Shown: positions 18,079-26,945 of the stretch, piece by piece
Numbering within the stretch: position 1 is the first letter of the stretch
How the letters are laid out: every line of letters begins with the position of its first letter
DNA from: UBA1240 sp045599185
GTDB lineage: Bacteria > Spirochaetota > Spirochaetia > Treponematales > Treponemataceae
Assembly: GCA_045599185.1 (NCBI GenBank)
Contig: JAZRVO010000033.1
Coordinates: forward strand, 18,333 to 82,332
Length of the DNA stretch: 64,000 nucleotides
Direction of reading: 5' to 3'
The notes under the pieces: model-generated
What the model saw: the letters and a program-made list of their open reading frames with translations, nothing else
What the model was told of the DNA's origin: nothing
Database searches by the model: none
Translations under genes and position numbers: made by a program

Positions 18079-20664
18079 TTAGCAGTTAAAAACTTTCTGG
18101 GCATATTTTACGGTTTCCATTGCATCTTTGCCGTAAGCATCTGCGCCAATCATGTCTGCGTATTCCTGGGTTAAAACCGCACCGCCAACTACAACCTTGC
18201 ACCACGGGGCTTTTTCCCTAAGCTGCTTGATTGTTTCTGCCATGGCAGGCACTGTTGTCGTCATCAGCGCACTTAAGCCCACCAGCTGAATATGTTCGTT
18301 TACAACTGTTTCAACAATAGTTTCCGGTGGCACGTCTTTGCCCAAATCAATTACGCGGAAACTGTAGTTTTCAAGAAGAACTTTTACAATGTTCTTGCCA
18401 ATGTCGTGAATGTCGCCTTTTACGGTTGCAACAACCACACTGCCCTTGGGTTCTTCTTTTTTGCCGGACTTATCCAGTTCGTCTTTTATAACCGCAAAGG
18501 CCTGTTTCGCAGCTTCGGCACTCATCAAAAGCTGGGGCAGATAAACTTTCTTTTCTTCAAAGCCTTTGCCAACAATATCCAGAGCAGGAATTATGTAGTC
18601 GTTAATTACCGTCATCGAATCCGCCGACTGCAAAAGTGCCCTGGCCTCTTTTTCGGCGCTGTCTTTCATGCCTTTGGTAATTGCGTATTTTAAGCCCGAT
18701 TTTTCGCCGGAAGCGGACGCTGCCGACAAAGCCAGAGTACCCTGAACCGGTGCACCGCCTGCTGAAGCGGCACTTGAACCGGCAGCGGAAGGCACTGCGC
18801 CACCGGCAGGTTTTCCGCTTGCAACCGCAAGAACTGCATTTGCCGCAGCCGCTGCCATCGCCTGTGTCTGTTCGTTCTGTTCTTCTGTAAATTTGTCTGC
18901 AAAACTTATGTAATTCAGGCACTGGGCATCATAGCCCGAAAGGGTGCAGAAACAAGTCCAGGCTTTCATCATTTCTTTCGCATTTGGATTCATGATTGCG
19001 GCGCTTAAACCGTTCTGCATTGCCATTGTAAAGAATGTTGCGGTTATCTGTTCGCGCAAGGGAAGCCCGAAGGAAACGTTTGAAACGCCAAGAATTGTGT
19101 GGCCGTGCCTTACGTCCTTTACGTATTTTACGGTTTGTAAAGTTGCAATCGCAGCCTGATCATCAGAACTTACTGCCATCGCCAAAGGGTCAATTATAAT
19201 GTTCTTGGGCGATATTCCGTATTCAGCCGCGGTTTTGTAAAGTTTTTCAACAATTGCAATGCGGCCTTCGGCGGTTTCAGGAATGCCGCCTTCGTCAATG
19301 GTAAGGCTTACGACAACGCCGCCGTATTTTTTTACCAGCGGAAAAATGGCTTTCATAATTTCCTGCTTGCCGTTTACCGAATTGATTAAAGGCTTGCCGT
19401 TGTAAAGGCGCAGGGCTTTTTCCATTGCCACCGGGTCGGAAGTGTCAATTTGCAGCGGCAAATCCGTTACGCTTTGCAGTTCCTTAACAACCCGTTCCAT
19501 CATGGCAACTTCGTCAATTTCAGGAAGCCCAACATTTACGTCCAGCACCTGTGCGCCTTTTTCTTCCTGGGTAATGCCTTCGTTCAAAATGTAAGGAATG
19601 TCGTTGTTGCGGAGGGCTTCTTTAAATTTCTTTTTGCCGGTAGGGTTAATTCGTTCGCCAATAAGCACCGGAGCTTTGCCAAAAGTAACCACTTTTGAAC
19701 ATGAAGTAATTGCAGAAATATTTTTTTCTTCCGGGTAATGGGGAATGAGTTTTTTTTCGGCTTCAAGTTTTTTTACGCGTTCAACAAGCAGGCGAATGTG
19801 TTCCGGCGTAGTTCCGCAGCAGCCGCCAAGAATAAGCGCACCCTGTTCTGCAAAACCGCTAACCAGCTGAGCAAATTTTTCTGCACTAACATCGTAAACG
19901 GTTTTGCCGTTTTCGCTTCGCGGAAGCCCGGCATTTGGTTTTATCATTACCGGAATGCTGGCATTTTCAATAAGGCGCGGCACAATCGGTGCCATCTGTT
20001 CCGGGCCAAGGCTGCAGTTCATGCCAATGGCAGTAACGCCAAGGCTTTCAAAAAGGTGCACCATTACTTCCGGGCTTGAACCCGTAAGCGATTTTGCTTC
20101 CTGATCGTAAACTGTGGTTACAAAAACAGGCAGTTCAACGCCGGCTTCTTCCATTGCTTCTTTTGCAGCAATAACGGCGGCTTTTGCTTCGTAGGCATCG
20201 TTCATCGTTTCTATTAAAATCAAATCAATTTCGTGCTGCAACGCAATTGCGAAGGATTTTTTAAAAAGTGATATTGCGTCTTCAAAGGAAAGGTCGCCAA
20301 GCGGTTCCAGCAGCTTGCCGCATGAACCTATGTCAAAGGCGATAAAATGCGGCTCGCTGTTTTCAAGTTCAATACGCCGCCGGGCTTCGTTTGCGTTTGC
20401 AATTGCAGAAGAAATAATTTCTTCCAGCGTATAGGTTAAAAGCCCGGAAAATTTGGTTTTGAATGCACCGAAAGTGTTGGTGTTTACAATATTGCTTCCG
20501 GCCTTGTAGTAATTGTAATTCAGTTCAACAATTTTTTCCGGGTGGTCAATGTTCCAGTTTTCTGGCAGTTCGCCGGGCTGCAAACCCCAGTTCTGCAAAA
20601 CAGAACCTGTTCCGCCGTCAAAAAAAAGAACCTGTTTACCTAAATATTCTCTAACGTCACGCAT
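18079..20664 (-). CDS. metH: Cobalamin-dependent methionine synthase (without activation domain)
   Basis: An 861-aa cytoplasmic enzyme transferring the methyl group of methyl-THF to homocysteine via cobalamin. Domains in order: homocysteine-binding barrel (1-~310; zinc ligands Cys217 in GMNCSLGP and Cys282-283 in GGCCGTTPE); pterin-binding domain (~335-590; GERINPTGKKKFKEAL); an Ala/Ser/Gly/Pro-rich linker (~600-655); cobalamin cap; B12-binding Rossmann domain with DIHDIGKN (His753 as the lower Co ligand). The SAM-dependent reactivation domain found at the C-terminus of E. coli MetH (1227 aa) is absent and is encoded by the gene immediately upstream, overlapping by 8 nt. GGAG ribosome-binding site. 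It is the last gene of the riboswitch-led series. Confidence 0.95.
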   Translation of the reverse strand: MRDVREYLGKQVLFFDGGTGSVLQNWGLQPGELPENWNIDHPEKIVELNYNYYKAGSNIVNTNTFGAFKTKFSGLLTYTLEEIISSAIANANEARRRIELENSEPHFIAFDIGSCGKLLEPLGDLSFEDAISLFKKSFAIALQHEIDLILIETMNDAYEAKAAVIAAKEAMEEAGVELPVFVTTVYDQEAKSLTGSSPEVMVHLFESLGVTAIGMNCSLGPEQMAPIVPRLIENASIPVMIKPNAGLPRSENGKTVYDVSAEKFAQLVSGFAEQGALILGGCCGTTPEHIRLLVERVKKLEAEKKLIPHYPEEKNISAITSCSKVVTFGKAPVLIGERINPTGKKKFKEALRNNDIPYILNEGITQEEKGAQVLDVNVGLPEIDEVAMMERVVKELQSVTDLPLQIDTSDPVAMEKALRLYNGKPLINSVNGKQEIMKAIFPLVKKYGGVVVSLTIDEGGIPETAEGRIAIVEKLYKTAAEYGISPKNIIIDPLAMAVSSDDQAAIATLQTVKYVKDVRHGHTILGVSNVSFGLPLREQITATFFTMAMQNGLSAAIMNPNAKEMMKAWTCFCTLSGYDAQCLNYISFADKFTEEQNEQTQAMAAAAANAVLAVASGKPAGGAVPSAAGSSAASAGGAPVQGTLALSAASASGEKSGLKYAITKGMKDSAEKEARALLQSADSMTVINDYIIPALDIVGKGFEEKKVYLPQLLMSAEAAKQAFAVIKDELDKSGKKEEPKGSVVVATVKGDIHDIGKNIVKVLLENYSFRVIDLGKDVPPETIVETVVNEHIQLVGLSALMTTTVPAMAETIKQLREKAPWCKVVVGGAVLTQEYADMIGADAYGKDAMETVKYAQKVFNC

Positions 20665-21286
20665 TCTTTTTTACTCCTACAAAGGCCGTTACCGATTTTT
20701 CCGGTGCCATTATCAATGTATCCATTAAGGTTAAGCCAATTTTTTTACAGTCCAAAAGCGAAAAAAACACTTTCTGCACTTCAAGGTTCAAGTCGCCGTA
20801 GCCGGGACTGAACCTGTTGCAGGTTGAACAGCCGTCTTTTGAAACTTCGTTCATAAACTTTTTGCACAAACAGTCACAGTATGCTTCTATAAACATTGCA
20901 CCGGCCGCCTGCATCACAACTGCGCGAACCGGGTCTAACCGCTGGCAGCGCTGAATTTCCCTGTCTATTTTTGGCCCGATTGTTGCAGCAAACATGTAGG
21001 CTGCATGACAGCCTGCCAGATGGTTTGAAAGAAAGGCACTTTCAATTTCCTGCCCTGCAAAACAAACCGCGCTGCTGCGTACCAAAACCGGGTAGGAAAC
21101 GTAAACGCTTTGGGGAACAATCAGTTTTTGAAACTGCGCTACAACTTCGTAAACAAGCGGGCGCACTTCATCATCGTTACGGTTTCTGGCGTTTACGTGG
21201 TAACCCATGTAGCGGAAAACTTCGTCATAATCGGGAATTATGGCAGAATTTTCAGGCCGGTCTATAAAAACAAAAGCATCTGTCAT
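20657..21286 (-). CDS. Stand-alone methionine synthase activation domain protein
   Basis: A 209-aa protein homologous to the C-terminal activation domain of MetH. It shows the vitamin-B12-dependent methionine synthase activation pattern: ...EVFRYMGYHVN at the N-terminus, AYMFAATIGPKIDREIQ, QAAGAMFIEAYCDCLCKKF and the SAM-pocket-like RFSPGYGDLNLEVQKVFF with GLTLMDTLIMAPEKSVTAFVG. In MetH this domain binds SAM and remethylates oxidised cob(II)alamin. It overlaps metH downstream (8 nt) and metF upstream (ATGA), so the three products are translationally coupled. Split MetH systems of this kind are known from Thermotoga and clostridia. Confidence 0.88.
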   Translation of the reverse strand: MTDAFVFIDRPENSAIIPDYDEVFRYMGYHVNARNRNDDEVRPLVYEVVAQFQKLIVPQSVYVSYPVLVRSSAVCFAGQEIESAFLSNHLAGCHAAYMFAATIGPKIDREIQRCQRLDPVRAVVMQAAGAMFIEAYCDCLCKKFMNEVSKDGCSTCNRFSPGYGDLNLEVQKVFFSLLDCKKIGLTLMDTLIMAPEKSVTAFVGVKKNA

Positions 21287-22149
21287 TTATTTATGATGTC
21301 TGAAAGATTTTCAAGAATTTTACGTGCAACTTCCGGCTTGTTCATCGAATAAACGTGAACGTGATTAATTCCGTTTGCAAACAAATCCACAATCTGGTCT
21401 GTTGCGTAGGCAATTCCGGCCTGTGTCATTGCATCCTTGTCATCGCCAAATCTGTCTGTAATCTGCTTAAAGCGTGCCGGCAAAAGCGAACCGGACAATT
21501 TGCAGATGCGGGCAATCTGCTTGCCGTTTGTTACGGGCATAATTCCCGGAATAACCGGCACTTCAATATGGTTTACCCTAAGCTTGTAAAGATAGTTGTA
21601 CAGAAGGTTGTTGTCAAAAAACATCTGGGTTGTAAGAAATTCGCAGCCTGCATCAATTTTCTTTTTAAGGTTGCAAATGTCTTCCTTCTGGTTTGCCGAA
21701 TCCGGGTGTCCTTCAGGGTAGCAGGCACCGCCAATACAGAAACCGCCAAAATCACTTATTTCCAAAGCAAGGTCGCTGGCGTAGCGGTAGTCCAGTTTGT
21801 CGGTGGACATGCCTTCCGGAATGTCGCCGCGCAGTGCAAGAATGTTTTCAATGCCGGAAGCCTTTAATTTTTCAAGCTGTGAATGAACTAGTTCTTTTGT
21901 AGAAGAAATGCAGGAAAGATGGGCAAGGGCTGTAACATTATAATTGTGCTGAATGTCCTCGGCGATTGAAACGGTATAATTGCTGGTTCCGCCACCTGCG
22001 CCATAGGTAACACTCATAAACGAAGGCTTTAATTCGGCAATTTCGTCTACAGCTTTTTTTACGGATTCAAAAACCGTATCTGTTTTTGGCGGAAAAACTT
22101 CAAATGAAATGCTGAGCGAATCTTTTTTCAATAAATCTATAATTTTCAT
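21283..22149 (-). CDS. metF: 5,10-methylenetetrahydrofolate reductase
   Basis: A 288-aa flavoprotein providing 5-methyl-THF to MetH. Family features: SISFEVFPPKTD with the catalytic Glu near residue 17, FMSVTYGAGGGT, ALAHLSCI, the GIENILALRGDIPEG FAD-contact loop, and QMFFDNNLLYNYL. An AAGGA ribosome-binding site precedes the ATG at 22149. It follows cbiL after 109 bp without an evident terminator and overlaps the activation-domain gene, tying folate C1 supply to the cobalamin operon. Confidence 0.95.
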   Translation of the reverse strand: MKIIDLLKKDSLSISFEVFPPKTDTVFESVKKAVDEIAELKPSFMSVTYGAGGGTSNYTVSIAEDIQHNYNVTALAHLSCISSTKELVHSQLEKLKASGIENILALRGDIPEGMSTDKLDYRYASDLALEISDFGGFCIGGACYPEGHPDSANQKEDICNLKKKIDAGCEFLTTQMFFDNNLLYNYLYKLRVNHIEVPVIPGIMPVTNGKQIARICKLSGSLLPARFKQITDRFGDDKDAMTQAGIAYATDQIVDLFANGINHVHVYSMNKPEVARKILENLSDIINK

Positions 22150-22258
22150 AACAAATCCTTTCTTTGCATAAAACTCGATATTTAACCTATCATATAAATA
22201 GTTTTTAATAAATATCTCAGATACCCTGCGCTTATTTCAGTTGCTTCCGTTCGTTTGG

Positions 22259-23206
22259 TTATTTCAGTTCTTTCAGCCTGGCAACCAGTTTTTCGTAATT
22301 TTCCTTTCTGTGCGGAAAAGAACAGTCTGCGCAGGATTTTACGCCTTTTTCCGTATATTTAAAGTTTCCGCCGCAGGCATCGCCAAGCAAATACAGCGGA
22401 CAATAGCAGAAAAGGCAGTTGAAATCTTCCTTTTCAACGCCCTTGTGGCACGGAAACATTTCGCATTCCCTGTGCTGAAAAAAATTGTAATTTTTTTCTG
22501 CGGCTTTTTTTTCAATGTGCTTTATGATGACGATTGTAAAATACGAAGTATCGCCGGACAAATCATCCATTGTCAGTATCCGTTCGTCCTGCATTCCGCA
22601 GTTTGAAACTGCATAAAACTCAAAATTGTGTGTTTCCTTTTTGGTCATAAGAAATTCTTTCAGCTGAAGCATTTTTTTGCCGGACTTCATAAAAACAAGA
22701 GTGCCTTTCATTTCAAAAGAAGCCGAAATGTCGTAGCTGCTTGGAATGATGTGTATTTCTTCGTCCTGTTCGGAAAGTGAAATGCCAAGCCGGGCAGCCA
22801 CGGCACAAAAAGAAGGAATGCCGTTGATTACGACGGTTTCAAAGCCCCTTTCGTCAATAATGAATTTTATGTACATGCAGGTTGCGTAAATTGTAGGGTC
22901 GCCAATGTTTATAAACGCGGCATTTTTACCGGCAACAAGCTGCTGTTCAATCCGGTCTGCCGCGTTGTGCTGGGCTTTCTGCAAAGTGTCAGCATCCTTT
23001 ACCATTGGCAAGTCCAGACAAATTACTTCGTGCAAAACAATTTCCGGCATTGCCGCTTTTACAATTGAATAAGCGGTGCACTGTTCCCTGGATTTTGCAG
23101 GAAGCACAATAACGTCGCATTTTTTTATCGTGTTCAAAGCCTGCACCGTAATAAGGCCTGCATCACCCGGTCCTGTACCAACGCAAAATAAAATACCTTT
23201 TTTCAT
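22259..23206 (-). CDS. cbiL: Precorrin-2 C20-methyltransferase with C-terminal Cys-rich domain
   Basis: A 315-aa protein. Residues 1-~240 are a SAM-dependent tetrapyrrole methylase: FCVGTGPGDAGLITVQALNT, FINIGDPTIYATCMYI, NGIPSFCAVAARLG, LVFMKSGKKM. This pattern fits the C20-methylase CbiL/CobI, which methylates cobalt-factor II or precorrin-2. The last ~65 residues add a cysteine-rich module (CHKG, NCLFCYCPLY, LGDACGG, KSCADCSFPHR) resembling the small Cys-rich domain found in corrinoid gene clusters, probably metal-binding. Normal CbiL proteins are about 230-240 aa. Ribosome-binding site GGAAGG; 39 bp after cbiA. Confidence 0.9.
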   Translation of the reverse strand: MKKGILFCVGTGPGDAGLITVQALNTIKKCDVIVLPAKSREQCTAYSIVKAAMPEIVLHEVICLDLPMVKDADTLQKAQHNAADRIEQQLVAGKNAAFINIGDPTIYATCMYIKFIIDERGFETVVINGIPSFCAVAARLGISLSEQDEEIHIIPSSYDISASFEMKGTLVFMKSGKKMLQLKEFLMTKKETHNFEFYAVSNCGMQDERILTMDDLSGDTSYFTIVIIKHIEKKAAEKNYNFFQHRECEMFPCHKGVEKEDFNCLFCYCPLYLLGDACGGNFKYTEKGVKSCADCSFPHRKENYEKLVARLKELK

Positions 23207-23245
23207 AATAAACCTTCCATTAAACTGGCTGAAAAACTTAAAAAT

Positions 23246-24571
23246 TCAGCAGTGCCTGTAAGCGGCAGCAGTTTTTACAATATTTTCTGCAAACGCAATG
23301 TTTGAGGGATAATAAAGATGCGGAAATCCCTGAAATCCGCCGTTTATGTTCCAGCCGCAAGTCCACTTTTCTTCAGCAACCGGCTTGCGTGCCGTGCAGC
23401 AGCAGCCGTTAGCCGTGCTTTCAAAATAATGAAACTCGTGGGCTTTTATGCCAAAAGTTTCCAGTTCAACATAGCCAAAGCGAACAAGTTTTCCCGTAAA
23501 AAAACAGTTGCCGGGTACAACGCCGCACATTCGGAACGTTTTTTCCGTTGTTTCAATTGTTTCGTGCAGGTACATAAAACCGCCGCATTCTGCCCACACC
23601 GGCATGCCGCCAGCAACTGCGGCTTTTATTGCCTGCCGCATGGTTTCGTTCTGTTCAAGCCGGTCTGCAAACAGTTCCGGGTAACCGCCGCCAAGCAGCA
23701 GTCCTCCAATATTTTCCGGCAGCGCAAAATCGTGCAGCGGCGAAAAAGGCACAATCTGCGCGCCAAAATTCTGCAAAAACTGAATGTTTTCTTCGTAATA
23801 AAAATTAAAGGCTTCGTCTTTGGCAACGGCAATGCGCGTAACCGGCGGTCGTTTTTTAGGAAAGGAAAAACCCGAACTGATTGCCGGTGCGCTTTCTGCA
23901 ATTTCAACCAGCTTTTTAAGGTCAACGGTTTCTGCAAGGCGTTCCGCACTTTTGGCAACATTCTGCTGAATATCTGCAATTTCGTCCGGCAGCTTTAAGC
24001 CAAGGTAACGGGACGAAATGGAAAAATCCTTTTGCCACGGAATATAGCCCAGCACCGGCACGCCGGTTTCTTCCTGCACCAATGCCTGAATTTTTGGAAA
24101 AAGCTTCTGGCTCATGTTGTTAAGGATAATTCCATTTATCAGGCGTGAATCGTCCATGGACAGAAAGCCCTTTACCAGTGCAAGAACCGAACGGCTCATT
24201 CCCTTTGCGTTAACCACAAGAATAACCGGCGCACCAAGGGTTTGGGCAAGATGATAGGTAGAAGCCTTTTCCGTCGTTCCGCCAATACCGTCGTAAAGCC
24301 CCATAACTCCTTCTATAACCGAAAGTTCGCCTGTGTTTTCGTGCAGAAAAATACCCCGGGTCGTTTCTTCGTCCGTAAAAAACAAATCAAGGTTTTTTGA
24401 CGGAATGCCAATTATTTTTTTGTGAAAAAGCGGGTCGATGTAGTCCGGGCCGCATTTAAACGCGTTTATTTTTTTTCCGCCCCTGCGCAATGCTTCCAAA
24501 AGTGAAATTGTACAGAAAGTTTTGCCGCTGCCGCTGCATGGGGCTGCAATTACAATGCGAGGAATGTTCAT
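23246..24571 (-). CDS. cbiA: Cobyrinate a,c-diamide synthase
   Basis: A 441-aa ATP- and glutamine-dependent amidotransferase forming cobyrinate a,c-diamide. The N-terminal P-loop is APCSGSGKTFCTISLLEAL; further DRX motifs are GPDYIDPLFH, EGVMGLYDGIGG and the amidotransferase region GGLLLGGGYPELFADRL with WAECGGFMYL (nucleophile Cys) and the C-terminal HEFHY. Starts at the ATG overlapping the cbiT stop (ATGA). Confidence 0.95.
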   Translation of the reverse strand: MNIPRIVIAAPCSGSGKTFCTISLLEALRRGGKKINAFKCGPDYIDPLFHKKIIGIPSKNLDLFFTDEETTRGIFLHENTGELSVIEGVMGLYDGIGGTTEKASTYHLAQTLGAPVILVVNAKGMSRSVLALVKGFLSMDDSRLINGIILNNMSQKLFPKIQALVQEETGVPVLGYIPWQKDFSISSRYLGLKLPDEIADIQQNVAKSAERLAETVDLKKLVEIAESAPAISSGFSFPKKRPPVTRIAVAKDEAFNFYYEENIQFLQNFGAQIVPFSPLHDFALPENIGGLLLGGGYPELFADRLEQNETMRQAIKAAVAGGMPVWAECGGFMYLHETIETTEKTFRMCGVVPGNCFFTGKLVRFGYVELETFGIKAHEFHYFESTANGCCCTARKPVAEEKWTCGWNINGGFQGFPHLYYPSNIAFAENIVKTAAAYRHC

Positions 24572-25176
24572 TTTGACTGCCCTTCTTTACTTGCCGTGCC
24601 CAGCACAAATGAAAAAATGTAAACCGGGTTTTCGGCCAGCAGCAGATGATGGCTGCCAGCTTTTTTTGCCCGGCTAACCGCCACCTGAATAATTTCATCG
24701 CTGAAAACCGGAAAATTCTTTATGCATTCTGTCATTTCGCAAACAGTTTCCAGCGAAATTGCAGTTAAAACAACCTGCACCGGGGTTTTATTTTGTGCCA
24801 GTGCCAAAAGAATTGCCTGCAAATGGCCTTTCGTTCCGCCAATAAACACGTGGGTTGGTGCAGGCAGTTTTTCCAGCTGGCCGGGCGCCGTTGCCTGAAT
24901 GATTTGCACATTATCTGCAGAAAATTTTTCCCTGTTTGCTTTAATCAGTTCAATTGCGGCAGGGTTTTCTTCAATTGCATACACGGAAATTGTCCGGGAA
25001 AGCAAGGCCGCTTCAATTGCAATGCTGCCCGTGCCGCTGCCAATGTCAAAAAAAACTGAATTTTCCTTCAGTCCCAGCTTGCACAGAACAATTTCGCGCA
25101 CTTCTTCTTTTGTCATCGGTACGTTGCCGCGGATAAACTCGCTGTCTTTTATTCCCGGCGTAATTTTATCTTTCAT
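24568..25176 (-). CDS. cbiT: Cobalt-precorrin-6B C15-methyltransferase (decarboxylating)
   Basis: A 202-aa class I SAM methyltransferase: motif I FFDIGSGTGSIAIEAALLS, then YAIEENPAAIELIKANREKF and THVFIGGTKGHLQ. The N-terminal PGIKDSEFIRGNVPMTKEEVRE is diagnostic of CbiT. CbiE, its usual partner or fusion mate, is instead fused to CbiJ in the gene upstream. A repeat-containing spacer of 233 bp separates it from cbiJ-cbiE, the longest gap inside the corrin operon. Confidence 0.92.
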   Translation of the reverse strand: MKDKITPGIKDSEFIRGNVPMTKEEVREIVLCKLGLKENSVFFDIGSGTGSIAIEAALLSRTISVYAIEENPAAIELIKANREKFSADNVQIIQATAPGQLEKLPAPTHVFIGGTKGHLQAILLALAQNKTPVQVVLTAISLETVCEMTECIKNFPVFSDEIIQVAVSRAKKAGSHHLLLAENPVYIFSFVLGTASKEGQSK

Positions 25177-25269
25177 TCAAAATCCTTTTCCATTTGGAAT
25201 GCGAGTTTTGCGAGGCAAAGTCTCGTTAAGTAAAAGCGCCAGCATTTACGACGCATCCTGAACTTGAGT

Positions 25270-25395
25270 TGCTTTGTCATGCTGAACTTGGTTCAGCATC
25301 TGCCATGTTTCAGTACCTGCCGCAGATTCCGAAACAAGTTCGGAATGACATTACCCCATTCGGCGTGATACGCTTTATTCGGAATGACACGCTTC
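25270..25395. repeat. Intergenic palindromic repeat block inside the cobalamin operon
   Basis: Two perfect palindromes, ATGCTGAAC-TTG-GTTCAGCAT (25279-25299) and ATTCCGAA-ACAAG-TTCGGAAT (25326-25346), are flanked by GTCA/TGAC words (TTGTCATGCTGAAC and TTCGGAATGACA), with further partial copies (TTCGGCGTGATACG, TTCGGAATGACACG) to 25395. Words of this TGTCATTCCGAA type are common intergenic repeats in host-associated bacteria. Confidence 0.7.
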
Positions 25396-25409
25396 CATTC
25401 AATTTGGGG

Positions 25410-26945
25410 CTAGTAAATAAAAACAGAATAAAGCCCTTTGGACAAATCGTTTTCTGTTATGCCTGCAAAATCGGAAAGGGTTAATATTTCTGTTTTTTCA
25501 TCCGGGTAGGAAAGGTTAAAACCGATGCCGATTTTGCAGTCCGGGCTAAGGCGCGGCTTTTTGTTCTGCCCGTTCAGTTCTTTTACCAGTTTTGCAAGGC
25601 TTAAAACGTCGTCAGTGCCGGAAGTAAGCAAAAATATTTTCAGGCTCTGTTCCGTTTCGCTTACATTTTTCAGCGCAGCTTCAAGCTTGGGCAGCCACAG
25701 GGTTTTGTCTACGCCGTGCATGCTGATTATTTCCGCGTCCTGATACGCAATGCCAAGTTTTGCCGCCAGATAGGACATTGAAGAAATTCCGGGGATTACT
25801 TCAAGCCTTACGTTCTGCATTTTTTTCAGCGCATTTTGCAGTTTTGCCGCCCCGCTGTAAAAGCCGGTGTCGCCGCTAAAAAGAACGGCAATTTTTTTGC
25901 AGCCGCCGTTTTTGCCCGGCGTTTGTTCCCTTTGTATTTTTTCAATTGCCGGAATAATTTCGTCCGGGGTGTAATACGCGTAGGTTTTTGCAGAAGTGGA
26001 CATTACTTTAAGCAGCCTTTGTGCGCCAAAAATGCAGTCGGCCTGTTCAATTCTGGTTTTGGCCAGCACCGTAAGCAAGGCGGCGTTGCCCATGCCAGTG
26101 CCAACAAGCGAAACCATAACGGAATTATCGGGTACAACCTGAACCGGCGTTTTTTCGCAAAAGCGGCTTTTTAAAAAAACAAGCACTTCGTCAACAGAAT
26201 GCAGTTCCCGGTAATCTGCACCGCTTTCAGCTGTGCGGCTTTTACTGGCAGCAGGATTTTTAATTACAATGCAGGTTATTTTTTTTGCAAGCGCTGCCGC
26301 AATTTTCTGGTCTGTGCCACCAGTTTTGCCGCTTTCTTTGGTAACAAGAACAGAAATTCCGTAATCTTCTATTTGAATTTCGTTCATTTGCCTGGAAAAA
26401 GGGCCTTGCATTGCAATTATCTGCTTTCCTTCAAGCCCATTCTGGTAGCAAATGTTAAGGCTTTCTACGGCCGGCAAAACACGCACCACCAGCCGCCGTT
26501 TTATTTCTTCATGCTTGCAGAATGCGGCCAAATCCTTGCTGCCCGTGGTCAAAAGTATTTTTCCTTCAGTATTGCAAAGAATTTTTTCGCATTCTTCAAC
26601 CGTTTCTGCAAAAATGCAGCTTGAATTTTTGCCAACCGCCACGTTGCGGCTAAGCCTTACCAGCGGCAGGCCGCAGTTTTTTGCACACGCCCGTATGTTT
26701 TCAGAAACTTCCGTGGCAAAAGGATGGGTTGCATCAATAACTGCTTCATATTCATTGCGGCGGCACAAGTCTTCCATTTGTGATTGGGTAAGGCGGCCTT
26801 TTAAAATGTGCAGGTTCGGGCATTCGTCCAAAAGCATTTCGCCGTATTCGGTAGCAACTGAAACATGACAAATAAACGAACCAGAAAGGGTTTCCGCAAT
26901 TTCCCGGCCTTCTGTCGTTCCGCCAAAAACAAGAATCTGCTTCAT
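25410..26945 (-). CDS. cbiJE: Fusion: cobalt-precorrin-6A reductase and cobalt-precorrin-7 C5-methyltransferase
   Basis: A 511-aa protein from the ATG at 26945 (MKQILVFGGTTEGREIAETL), which overlaps the cbiH stop by 4 nt; 44 upstream codons belong to cbiH in another frame. Residues 1-~260 are CbiJ/CobK (GGTTEGR, DATHPFATEVSENIR, LLTTGSKDLAAF, MQGPFSRQMNE, VTKESGKTGG). Residues ~300-511 are CbiE (SLVGTGMGNAALLTVLAKTR, IEQADCIFGAQRLL, LFSGDTGFYSGAAKL, VIPGISSMSYLAAKLG). The fusion catalyses two non-adjacent-in-sequence but successive steps around precorrin-6A to precorrin-7. Confidence 0.92.
   Translation of the reverse strand: MKQILVFGGTTEGREIAETLSGSFICHVSVATEYGEMLLDECPNLHILKGRLTQSQMEDLCRRNEYEAVIDATHPFATEVSENIRACAKNCGLPLVRLSRNVAVGKNSSCIFAETVEECEKILCNTEGKILLTTGSKDLAAFCKHEEIKRRLVVRVLPAVESLNICYQNGLEGKQIIAMQGPFSRQMNEIQIEDYGISVLVTKESGKTGGTDQKIAAALAKKITCIVIKNPAASKSRTAESGADYRELHSVDEVLVFLKSRFCEKTPVQVVPDNSVMVSLVGTGMGNAALLTVLAKTRIEQADCIFGAQRLLKVMSTSAKTYAYYTPDEIIPAIEKIQREQTPGKNGGCKKIAVLFSGDTGFYSGAAKLQNALKKMQNVRLEVIPGISSMSYLAAKLGIAYQDAEIISMHGVDKTLWLPKLEAALKNVSETEQSLKIFLLTSGTDDVLSLAKLVKELNGQNKKPRLSPDCKIGIGFNLSYPDEKTEILTLSDFAGITENDLSKGLYSVFIY

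Noticed and set aside
17739..18104. A 121-codon minus-strand frame after metH
   Set aside because: Runs through two perfect palindromes and into the metH end; no start signal or coding character.
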